64,000 bases of DNA from contig JAFIEI010000006.1 of NCBI GenBank assembly GCA_020832565.1, positions 1-64,000 on the forward strand, given 5' to 3'. This document shows positions 1-7,091 of this stretch, one piece after another. The stretch is from Salinarimonas sp. (GTDB taxonomy: Bacteria; Pseudomonadota; Alphaproteobacteria; Rhizobiales; Beijerinckiaceae). The position numbers and the translations under genes were made by a program. The first letter of the stretch is position 1. The number at the start of each line of letters is the position of its first letter. The notes under the pieces were generated by a model. The model worked only from the letters and a program-made list of their open reading frames with translations. It had not been told where the DNA came from and searched no databases.

Positions 1-52
1 TCGTGCCGATGTTGCAGTGCGGCTTGTTGCGTTCAAACTTTTCCTTGGCCAT
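1..52 (-). CDS. tuf: Elongation factor Tu, 5' end only (partial)
   Basis: Only the first 17 codons are inside the window. Read leftwards from an ATG at 52-50 they give MAKEKFERNKPHCNIGT, the characteristic N-terminus of bacterial EF-Tu just before its P-loop. EF-Tu carries aminoacyl-tRNA to the ribosome as a GTPase. No fusA lies upstream, so this is probably a tuf copy outside the str operon; many alphaproteobacteria carry two copies. It is divergent from the CaiB-like gene, so positions 53-289 should hold its promoter, but I could not identify one with confidence. Confidence 0.93.
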   Translation of the reverse strand, partial: MAKEKFERNKPHCNIGT

Positions 53-289
53 GGCTTTGTCCCTGACGCCTGAATTCGAGTTCGGGTGGCGATAACTGCC
101 GGCGGCGTAGACACGGCTGCGCCTGTGCGCGCCCGCATAAAGCGCTTTGGCTTGCGCTTCAAGAGCAAAAACGCCCACAGGCTTTCAAAATCCGTACCGG
201 GAGCGGTAGTGTGCGCCCGATCCGGCAGGGCCCGGAAATGCCAGCAAGGCCGCCTCCGGCCTGCAATGGCGGATCGACGAGAGGTGGTC

Positions 290-1480
290 ATGACGATACG
301 CGACAACGATAGTGCGACGAAGCAGGCGCAGGCGCACAGTGCCGATTGTCCGCCCGGCACCGAGCTCTCCGGCCTGCTGGTCGTCACCCTCGAACAGGCC
401 GTGGCCGCCCCCTATGCCTCCAGCCGGCTCGCCGATGCGGGCGCGCGCGTGATCAAGATCGAGCGACCGGAGGGCGATTTCGCCCGCCGCTATGACAAAT
501 GCGTCGATGGCGAGAGCGCCTATTTCGTCTGGCTCAACCGGGGCAAGGAATCGATCGCGCTCGACCTGCGCGATGACGCCGACAAGGACGTCTTGGCCGG
601 GATCCTCGCGCAGGCTGACGTGTTCATCCAGAACCTCGCCCCCGGGGCCGTGGCGCGGCTGGGCTTCGACCAGGCGGAATTGCGCGCGCGATATCCCAAG
701 CTGATCACGGTTGCGATTTCCGGCTACGGCGATGAAGGCCCGCTACGCGATCTCAAGGCCTACGACCTGCTGGTGCAGGCCGAAAGCGGCCTTTCCGAGA
801 TCACGGGAACTCCGGAGGGCCGGGCGCGCACGGGGGTCTCGGTCTGCGACATCGCCGCCGGCATGACGGCCTATCAGAGCATCCTGCAGGCGCTGATCGC
901 GCGCGGCATCAGCGGGCGCGGGCGCCATATCGCGGTCTCTCTCTATCATGCACTCGCGGACTGGATGAACGTGCCGTATCTGCAATTCGTCTATGGCGGG
1001 ATGACGCCCCAGCGCTGCGGCCTCAACCATCCCACCATCGCCCCCTATGGCGACTACGCCTGTGCCGACGGCAAATCGGTGCTGTTTTCCATCCAGAACG
1101 AGACCGAATGGCGCAATTTCTGCACGCAGGTGCTTGATCGCGCAGATATCGTCACGGATCCGCGCTTCGTCGATAATCCCGCGCGGGTGCGCAACCGCCC
1201 GGATCTCGACGCGATCATCACCGAGGTCTTCGCACGCGCGCCGCGCGATACGATGGTCGCCCGGCTGGAGGCCGCACGCATCGCCTATGGGCGCGTCTCG
1301 ACCCTCGACGATCTGCGCGCCCATCCGCAGAACCGGCATGCTACGGTGGAGACCCCGGTCGGGCCGATCACCATGCTCGCCCCCGGCGCCCTCGCCGACG
1401 GGCAGAGCCCGCCCCTGGGGCCGGTTCCCGCCCTCGATGCGCATGGTGCGGCCCTGCGGCGCGAATTCGGCAAATCATGA
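290..1480 (+). CDS. CaiB/BaiF family CoA-transferase
   Basis: A 396-residue class III CoA-transferase, which moves CoA between carboxylic acids through an aspartyl intermediate; the substrate cannot be told from sequence. The fold opens with VVTLEQAVAAPYASSRLADAG and VIKIERPEGD, typical of the family. Asp187 in SVCDIAAGM aligns with the nucleophilic Asp of formyl-CoA transferase. The frame is open from 86, but the start at 290 is chosen because GAGAGGTGG (280-288 region) sits just upstream and the length then fits the family (about 390-400). The residues encoded before it are Arg-rich and not family-like. The gene is convergent with a TauE/SafE-type permease 18 bp away; a functional link is possible but not shown. 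Confidence 0.85.
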   Translation: MTIRDNDSATKQAQAHSADCPPGTELSGLLVVTLEQAVAAPYASSRLADAGARVIKIERPEGDFARRYDKCVDGESAYFVWLNRGKESIALDLRDDADKDVLAGILAQADVFIQNLAPGAVARLGFDQAELRARYPKLITVAISGYGDEGPLRDLKAYDLLVQAESGLSEITGTPEGRARTGVSVCDIAAGMTAYQSILQALIARGISGRGRHIAVSLYHALADWMNVPYLQFVYGGMTPQRCGLNHPTIAPYGDYACADGKSVLFSIQNETEWRNFCTQVLDRADIVTDPRFVDNPARVRNRPDLDAIITEVFARAPRDTMVARLEAARIAYGRVSTLDDLRAHPQNRHATVETPVGPITMLAPGALADGQSPPLGPVPALDAHGAALRREFGKS

Positions 1481-1498
1481 GCGACAGACAAGCCCTGA

Positions 1499-2242
1499 TC
1501 AGCCGAACAGGCCCACATAGAACAGGCGCAACGCCATCAGCGCCAGGATGATCAGGATCAGCCGCTCGAAAGCCTTGCGGCTGAACTTCGTCCCGGCCCA
1601 GTGCCCCACCACCATGCCGAGCGCGATCGGCAACAGCGCGAGCCAGCCCTGCAAAAAGCGCTCGAAGGTGAGAATCCCCGTTACGGCGAGAGCGATGGCC
1701 TGGGTCCCGGTGAAAGCCAGAAACATCGCCGAAAGGGCGAAGACGAAGGTCTCGCGCGCCAGCCGCATGGCGTGGATGAAGGTCACGGTAACCGGCGCCG
1801 CGATACCGGTCGCGCCCTGGAGGATACCGCCGAAGAAGCCGACCACCGGTGACCAGCGCCAGGCGGATTCGTTCGGGATGCGCATCTCCGGGCGGGCCAG
1901 TGTCATGGTAATGTAAAGCGCCACCATGATCGCCAGCAGCAGCGACAGCGTGGTCGCCGGCAGTGCCGTCAGCACCCAGGTTCCGACGACGACCCCGATG
2001 AAACCCATCGGCAGCAACGCCTTGAGGAAGCCGCTGCCCTCGCGATAGGCGTGGAACTTCCACAATTGCCAGATATTCGTCATCACCAGCGAGACCATCA
2101 TGATGGCGATGGCGTGCTGCACGCCGAGGAAGGCGGCGAGGACGGGGATCGTGACCAGCGGGAGACCGAGCCCGGTCGCACCCTTGACGAATCCGCCGAG
2201 CAGCAGCCCGAGCGTGACCATGACTGCCGATTCGATTCCCAC
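1499..2242 (-). CDS. TauE/SafE (TSUP) family membrane permease
   Basis: A 247-residue, very hydrophobic protein of about eight membrane segments. The N-terminus has the family hallmark LGGFVKGATGLGLPLVTIPVL, and a second half-repeat GFFGGILQGATGIAAPVTV gives the internal duplication expected of TSUP proteins. Members export or import sulfite, sulfoacetate, sulfonates or other organic anions across the inner membrane; the substrate here is unknown. Convergent with the CoA-transferase gene; no terminator hairpin fits in the 18-bp gap. Length is normal for the family. Confidence 0.85.
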   Translation of the reverse strand: MGIESAVMVTLGLLLGGFVKGATGLGLPLVTIPVLAAFLGVQHAIAIMMVSLVMTNIWQLWKFHAYREGSGFLKALLPMGFIGVVVGTWVLTALPATTLSLLLAIMVALYITMTLARPEMRIPNESAWRWSPVVGFFGGILQGATGIAAPVTVTFIHAMRLARETFVFALSAMFLAFTGTQAIALAVTGILTFERFLQGWLALLPIALGMVVGHWAGTKFSRKAFERLILIILALMALRLFYVGLFG

Positions 2243-2408
2243 GTCTCCACCCCGTCATCGGCGCCCGCAATGCAGGCAGTGACGCAGCTATGCCCGCAGG
2301 CGCGCGCAGGCGCAACGGGCAGACCCGCCATGCGGCCTGCGCTCTCACGCCGAGAGCGTCACATCTCGGCCGGCCGATGAATTTTTTCGCGATCCGGACA
2401 GGCGCGGG

Positions 2409-2437
2409 TTGACACCGGGCGCCGCGCTTTACATAAG
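2409..2437 (+). promoter_or_regulatory. Probable sigma-70 promoter of tRNA-Tyr
   Basis: A consensus -35 TTGACA at 2409-2414 is followed after 17 bp by CATAAG (2432-2437), which matches TATAAT at four positions. The tRNA begins 40 bp further on, a usual distance for a processed 5' leader. Inference from sequence only. Confidence 0.55.
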
Positions 2438-2477
2438 ACGCCCACACCGACGCGCTGCCCCGGCGGCATCGCGCGGC

Positions 2478-2563
2478 GGGGGAATGTCCCGAGCGGCAAA
2501 GGGGGCTGACTGTAAATCAGCTGGCGTATGCCTTCGTAGGTTCGAGTCCTACTTCCCCCACCA
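2478..2563 (+). tRNA. tRNA-Tyr (anticodon GTA)
   Basis: An 86-nt class II tRNA. Acceptor arms GGGGGAA (2478-2484) and TTCCCCC (2553-2559) pair fully, the discriminator is A2560 and CCA is encoded (2561-2563). The anticodon arm is GCTGA / TCAGC with loop CTGTAAA, giving anticodon GTA at 2512-2514. The long variable arm and a TTCGAGT T-loop are present. Confidence 0.97.
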
Positions 2564-2663
2564 CTTCCATCTGACGCGAAATCCAATTGTCGGCGAACGG
2601 TTTCGGCGCGCGTTCGGACGCTGCATGTGGCAATGCATACGGATGTCGAAGCGTCTCGTTCGC

Positions 2664-3347
2664 TCACCCGGTCGGCGGAAATTCATGAAGCGCCGACGGC
2701 ATGTCGCGCACCTTCGGCTCCGGCGATGTGCGACCGAGAAGCAACACGACCTGTGTGCGGTTGGTGACTTTCAGTTTGCGCATAATCTGCGTCAGATGCA
2801 TCTTTACCGTGTTGTCCGACAGGCCCAGTTCCCCGGCGATTACCTTGTTGGCCTTGCCTTCGAGCACACCGGCAGCGACTTCGCGTTCGCGCGGAGTGAG
2901 TATGTCCCAACCTTCCGCATACGCCACAATCGGCGGCGGCATCGGCTCATCCCGCGTTTCCGCACGCAGCCCACAAGCCGCACCGATCATGAACAGAAGC
3001 GCGTCGAGCGACGGCGGCAGCTTGACCGTATCGGCGATTCCGATATTCGCGACACCGTCGAGCATCAGCATGATGATGCGGGTCTCCGGGAAGGCGGCGT
3101 GCAGAAACTGCATGCTGTTGTGCGAATCCGAATGGCTCGCATCCACGATAAGAAGGTCGTCAGCGGTCGGCACGAAGGCATCGGCTGCCTCTACCGATGC
3201 GGCATGCAGAATGTCGGTCAGTGCGTATTTGCGATTTATTTCGGCCTGGATGCATTCCCGCACGAGCTGAAGCGCACTCACGATGATGAGGCGCCCTGCG
3301 AACACGGTCTGCTGTCTGCCAATGGCACTCAAGCTCATCCTACTCAT
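2664..3347 (-). CDS. LuxR-type response regulator with degenerate receiver
   Basis: A 227-residue regulator. Residues about 149-205 form a clear LuxR/GerE helix-turn-helix (LTPREREVAAGVLEG, then NKVIAGELGLSDNTVKMHL). The N-terminal part has a receiver-like pattern: LIIVSALQLVRE replaces the usual ILIVDDHPLVRE, so the acidic pair that binds Mg2+ is lost, while Asp69 in LLIVDAS sits where the phospho-acceptor is expected. This is typical of atypical receivers that act without phosphorylation. It lies directly downstream of a T1SS operon on the same strand, 213 bp apart, and could control that operon or the nearby polysaccharide genes (inference). Start choice is weakly supported; an ATG at 3338 is also possible. 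Confidence 0.85.
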   Translation of the reverse strand: MSRMSLSAIGRQQTVFAGRLIIVSALQLVRECIQAEINRKYALTDILHAASVEAADAFVPTADDLLIVDASHSDSHNSMQFLHAAFPETRIIMLMLDGVANIGIADTVKLPPSLDALLFMIGAACGLRAETRDEPMPPPIVAYAEGWDILTPREREVAAGVLEGKANKVIAGELGLSDNTVKMHLTQIMRKLKVTNRTQVVLLLGRTSPEPKVRDMPSALHEFPPTG

Positions 3348-3521
3348 CAGTTCCGTCCGAAAAACCTGTATTCAAAATTGCAGGAAATCCGTGTCGCCAA
3401 TGGTTTACCGATCGATGATATCAGTCGGAATCGTAAATTAGAAAAGGTCAAAATACGACTCAATTTCTGATATTTGGAGATTATTCAATCCCCGCGATCC
3501 TTCGACAATGCAAGAGGCCTG

Positions 3522-3549
3522 TAATTGTATAAATTCTTCTATACAATTA
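3522..3549. promoter_or_regulatory. 10-bp AT-rich perfect palindrome between hlyD-like gene and regulator
   Basis: TAATTGTATA (3522-3531) and TATACAATTA (3540-3549) are perfect inverted repeats separated by 8 bp. The element lies 12 bp after the HlyD-family stop and about 175 bp upstream of the LuxR-type regulator. There is no following T-tract, so a protein-binding operator is more likely than a terminator, but a weak terminator of the secretion operon cannot be excluded. Confidence 0.5.
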
Positions 3550-3560
3550 TTCTGCCGACT

Positions 3561-4886
3561 TCACTCCTCCCTGAATGCCCGAGCCATGCTGTCCTTCACG
3601 GGCTGCAGCAGGTATTCGGCGAAGCTGCGCTCCCGCGTCTTGATATAGACCTCCGCCGGCATGCCCGGCGTCGGCGCGAAATCTGCCACCTTTGCCAGCG
3701 AGCGTGCATCGAGCCTGATCCGTGCAACGAAGCCGTCCTGCCCGCTCGCCTCGCGTCCCAGCTCCGCCGGCAGGGCGTCCGCTGATACGTAGGTCACGAG
3801 CCCCTCCACCATCGGCGTGGTGCGTTTGTTGAGCGCGGTCAGCCGGATCGTGGCGCTTTGCCCGAGGCGGACGCTGTCGATATCCTGCGGTCGGACCCGC
3901 GCCTGAATGACGAGATCGGCGTCGAGCGGCACGATTTCCGCGACGGGACTTCCCGCTTCGATGACACCGCCCGGCGTGTGGTAGCGCATCTTGACGACGA
4001 TCCCGTCCTCCGGGGCGATGATCGCGCTGCGCTCGACCATGTTCGCCGCCGCGCGCCGGCGCTCGCGCACGTCCTTGAGCTCGGCCTTGACCTCCTGCGA
4101 CTGCTCCACGGCGATCTTCGCCGCAGCATTGTGTACGGAGAGGATCTGCTCGTTGATCCGCGAGATGCGCTCACGGGAATCGCCCATATCCCCCACGAGC
4201 CGTCCGACCTCCCCCTCGAGGCCGGCCTGCGCCCGCTGCAGCGCGAGCACTTCCGGACGGCGCACGAAGCCGTCGGCCAGAAGCTTCTCCTTGCCCTCGA
4301 GCTCTTCGGCGATGATGGAAATCTGCCGCTCGATCGCAGCCGTCTGCGTCTGCGCGCCGGCGATACGCTCGTTGAGCCCGTCGATACCGGAAGAGAGCGT
4401 CGCGATCTCGCTCTCGACATGCCGGCGCCTGGCGTGGAAAGTCTCGTTCTGCGCCGTGATGATCTCGGCGGTATCGGGATCGTGCAGCGCCTCTTCCAGC
4501 AGGCTCTCGGGGAAGGTGATCATCGCCGCCCCGGCAATCTCGGCCTCCAGCCGTGCCTCGATCGCCGTCAGCCGGGCGGCGCGCAGATCGAGCCTGCGCA
4601 GTTCGGCTGCCGCGGCCGTCTGATCGAGGGTGATGATCTCCTGCCCCTTGCGCACGAGATCCCCTTCCATCACGAGGATCTCGGCGATCACGCCGCCTTC
4701 GAGATGCTGGACGATCTTGTTCTGGCCCGAGGCGACGAAATACCCGGTCGAGACGACGGCGCCGGCAATCGGCGCGGCCACGCCCCAGACGCCGAACAGC
4801 GCCACGAAGACCGCGATCACCGTGATGCCGTAGAAGATGGCACCGCGCGTGCTGCGGGGAATATCGGCGCTCCACTCGTCATACAT
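3561..4886 (-). CDS. HlyD-family T1SS periplasmic adaptor
   Basis: A 441-residue membrane-fusion protein that would link an inner-membrane ABC exporter to a TolC-like channel. It has a short cytoplasmic N-terminus, one membrane segment (about residues 15-37), a lipoyl/barrel half (VSTGYFVASGQNKIVQHLEGGVIAEILVMEGD region, where HLEGG and GD are diagnostic), a long alpha-helical coiled-coil hairpin (about 110-290), the second lipoyl half and a beta-barrel with GMPAEVYIKTRERS near the end, the conserved HlyD signature. It starts 3 bp after the stop of the ABC gene, so the two are translationally coupled. No TolC gene is in the window. Confidence 0.93.
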   Translation of the reverse strand: MYDEWSADIPRSTRGAIFYGITVIAVFVALFGVWGVAAPIAGAVVSTGYFVASGQNKIVQHLEGGVIAEILVMEGDLVRKGQEIITLDQTAAAAELRRLDLRAARLTAIEARLEAEIAGAAMITFPESLLEEALHDPDTAEIITAQNETFHARRRHVESEIATLSSGIDGLNERIAGAQTQTAAIERQISIIAEELEGKEKLLADGFVRRPEVLALQRAQAGLEGEVGRLVGDMGDSRERISRINEQILSVHNAAAKIAVEQSQEVKAELKDVRERRRAAANMVERSAIIAPEDGIVVKMRYHTPGGVIEAGSPVAEIVPLDADLVIQARVRPQDIDSVRLGQSATIRLTALNKRTTPMVEGLVTYVSADALPAELGREASGQDGFVARIRLDARSLAKVADFAPTPGMPAEVYIKTRERSFAEYLLQPVKDSMARAFREE

Positions 4887-4889
4887 GTC

Positions 4890-6977
4890 TCATTCTCCCG
4901 GTTGCGGGCCGCTATCGGGCCGTTTGTCGTCCCTGCCCTGATCACCATTATTGCCGCCATCCGGCTTTGCGGTCGGCGGATTGGGCGCAGGCGGTTTGGC
5001 GGTCGAGAGCCGACGCAGGATCTCGTCGCGCGGGCCGAGCGCCTCGACGGCGCCGTTGCGCAGGACGAGAATCTTGTCGACGCTGCGCAGCAGCGCCGGG
5101 CGCTGCGTGATCGCCACGACGGTGATGCCGCGCTGCTTGGCGCGTCCGAGCGCGCGGGCGAGCGCCATTTCACCGGGCGTGTCGAGATTGGAATTGGGCT
5201 CGTCCAGGATGACGAGACGGGGATTCCCGAAAAAGGCGCGCGCAAGCCCGATGCGCTGCTTCTGCCCGCCGGAGAGCGGCGAACCGTCGATCGAGACCAT
5301 CGTCTCGTAGCCCTGCGAGAAGCCCGAGATCATCTCGTGCACATCGGCGAGTTCGGCTGCGGCGAAGATCGAGGCATCGTCGGCATCGTCGCGCATCCGC
5401 GCAATATTGGCCTTGATGGTGGCGGGAAACAGCTGCACGTCCTGCGGCAGGTAGCCGACGCTCTCGCCGAACTGGCGCGGATCCCAGTTGCGCAGATCCA
5501 TCGAATCGAGGCGCACCGATCCCGCCGTGGGTGTGATCGCGCCGACGAGCATGCGTCCGAGCGTGGACTTGCCAGCGCCGGAAGATCCCACCACGGCGAG
5601 CGTTTCCCCGGGTTCCAGCGAGAAGCTCACACCGTTGAGGATGACCTGCTTGTTGGGCGGCGGCACGTAGAGCACGCGCTCGACATCGAGCCGGCCCTTC
5701 GGCTCCGGCAGGCGCAGGCGCGGCTGGTTCAGCGGGGTGGTGTGGAGCAGCGAGCGGATGCGCTGGAAGGCCGAGCGTGCTTGCACCAGATGCCGCCAGC
5801 CCTCGATCGTGCCCTCCACCGGGGAGAGCGCCCGCGAGGCGATGATCGAGGCGGCGATCACCATGCCGCCGGTGAGCTGGTCCTGCAGTGCCAGCCAGGC
5901 CCCCCAGCCGAGGATCGCGACCTGCGTGCACAGGCGCACGAATTTCGACAGGCCCGTCATGGCGATGTTGCGATCCTGGGCCGAGACCTGGGCGCGCAGG
6001 GATTCGGAGGTTTCGCGCCCCCATAAACGCACGCCTTCGGGGATCATGCCCATGGCATTGATCACCTGCGCATTGCGCGCCATCGAATCCGCCTGGAGAT
6101 TGGCGCGTCCGGCAAAGGCATTGGCACGCGCGAAGCTCAGCGCCGTCAGTTTCTGGTTGAGGCCCGCGACCAGGAGAAGCGCGATGCCGGTCGCGGCGAC
6201 GATCATGCCGAGATCCGGGTGGATCAGGAAAATCACCAGCAGATAGAGCGGCGCAACCGGCGCATCGAGGATGTTGAGCAGCACGCCGCCGGTGAGGAAG
6301 GAACGGATCTGCTGGAGGTCGGGCAGGACCTGGAACTCGCGGATCGACCCTCCCTGCGCCGCCTTCGCCGCCGAGGCGAGGACCGGCGAGCCGAGCCGGC
6401 TTTCGAAATCGACGGCCACCCGCATCAGCATGAAGCGGCGGATCATGTCGAGCACGACATGCGCGAGCAGGGCCGCAATGACGATCGCGGTAAGCATGAT
6501 CAGGGTGTCGGTGCTGCGGCTGGAAAGAACGCGGTCGGAGATCTGAAAGAGGTAGATCGGGATCGACAGGACCAGCACATTGACGAAGAAGGAGAATACC
6601 ACCACGACCCAGAGATTGCGGCGCACGCCCGCAAGCCCGCGTCCGAGGATGTCGCGGAAATCGCCACCCTCGCGCCGGCTCTCGAGCTTGGGCGTCCCGC
6701 CGCCGCCGCCGCCGCCGGTCTGTTTCGGCGGGGGTGGCGCGTCGCCGCCGGAATCGCTGCGCTTGAGCGGCAATTCGCGGATGTTGTCCTGATGACGGCC
6801 CGGCGGCACCGGCATTTCGCCGCGCATCTCCTCCCGGGAGACCGGTCCGGACGGCGCTGAATCTTCGTGAGGAGCGGGTTCGGGCAATACCGGCAAGGCA
6901 CGCGCCGTCGCCGCCCCGTCAGCGAGGGCACGGATCTCGGAAACCCGCAGCCGGATATCCTGCTCCAGGGCGCTCAT
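4890..6977 (-). CDS. PrtD-like T1SS ABC transporter (permease/ATPase) with N-terminal extension
   Basis: A 695-residue fused ABC exporter (717 if it starts at 7043). The start at 6977 is preferred because AGGAGG lies 5 bp upstream; 7043 has only a G-rich stretch. The transmembrane domain covers about 140-390, followed by the ATPase with Walker A GSSGAGKST, signature LSGGQKQR and Walker B LVILDEP. PrtD-family exporters are usually about 570-580 residues; this one has an extra N-terminal part of over 100 residues rich in Pro and Gly, including a run of seven Gly before TPKLE. No C39 peptidase or C39-like domain is visible. It would energise export of the two upstream repeat proteins in the same operon (inference). 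Confidence 0.92.
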   Translation of the reverse strand: MSALEQDIRLRVSEIRALADGAATARALPVLPEPAPHEDSAPSGPVSREEMRGEMPVPPGRHQDNIRELPLKRSDSGGDAPPPPKQTGGGGGGGTPKLESRREGGDFRDILGRGLAGVRRNLWVVVVFSFFVNVLVLSIPIYLFQISDRVLSSRSTDTLIMLTAIVIAALLAHVVLDMIRRFMLMRVAVDFESRLGSPVLASAAKAAQGGSIREFQVLPDLQQIRSFLTGGVLLNILDAPVAPLYLLVIFLIHPDLGMIVAATGIALLLVAGLNQKLTALSFARANAFAGRANLQADSMARNAQVINAMGMIPEGVRLWGRETSESLRAQVSAQDRNIAMTGLSKFVRLCTQVAILGWGAWLALQDQLTGGMVIAASIIASRALSPVEGTIEGWRHLVQARSAFQRIRSLLHTTPLNQPRLRLPEPKGRLDVERVLYVPPPNKQVILNGVSFSLEPGETLAVVGSSGAGKSTLGRMLVGAITPTAGSVRLDSMDLRNWDPRQFGESVGYLPQDVQLFPATIKANIARMRDDADDASIFAAAELADVHEMISGFSQGYETMVSIDGSPLSGGQKQRIGLARAFFGNPRLVILDEPNSNLDTPGEMALARALGRAKQRGITVVAITQRPALLRSVDKILVLRNGAVEALGPRDEILRRLSTAKPPAPNPPTAKPDGGNNGDQGRDDKRPDSGPQPGE

Positions 6978-7091
6978 GACCGCCTCCTGATTGCCCGATC
7001 CGCCTGCCGGATCCGGCGCGAAACTGTTGCCGATCCTGTTCATGATGCCCCCCTTTGTTCTGAAACGCCGATCTCCCCGTTCACGCCGCGC

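Noticed and set aside
2409..3470. A 353-codon rightward open frame across tRNA-Tyr and the regulator gene
   Set aside because: It contains the whole tRNA and lies antisense to the LuxR-type gene, whose protein has clear domains. The translation has no recognisable features.
3858..6026. A 722-codon rightward open frame antisense to the ABC exporter and HlyD genes
   Set aside because: It is antisense to two genes with unmistakable ABC and HlyD motifs. Its Arg/Asp/His-rich translation is typical of antisense frames in GC-rich DNA.
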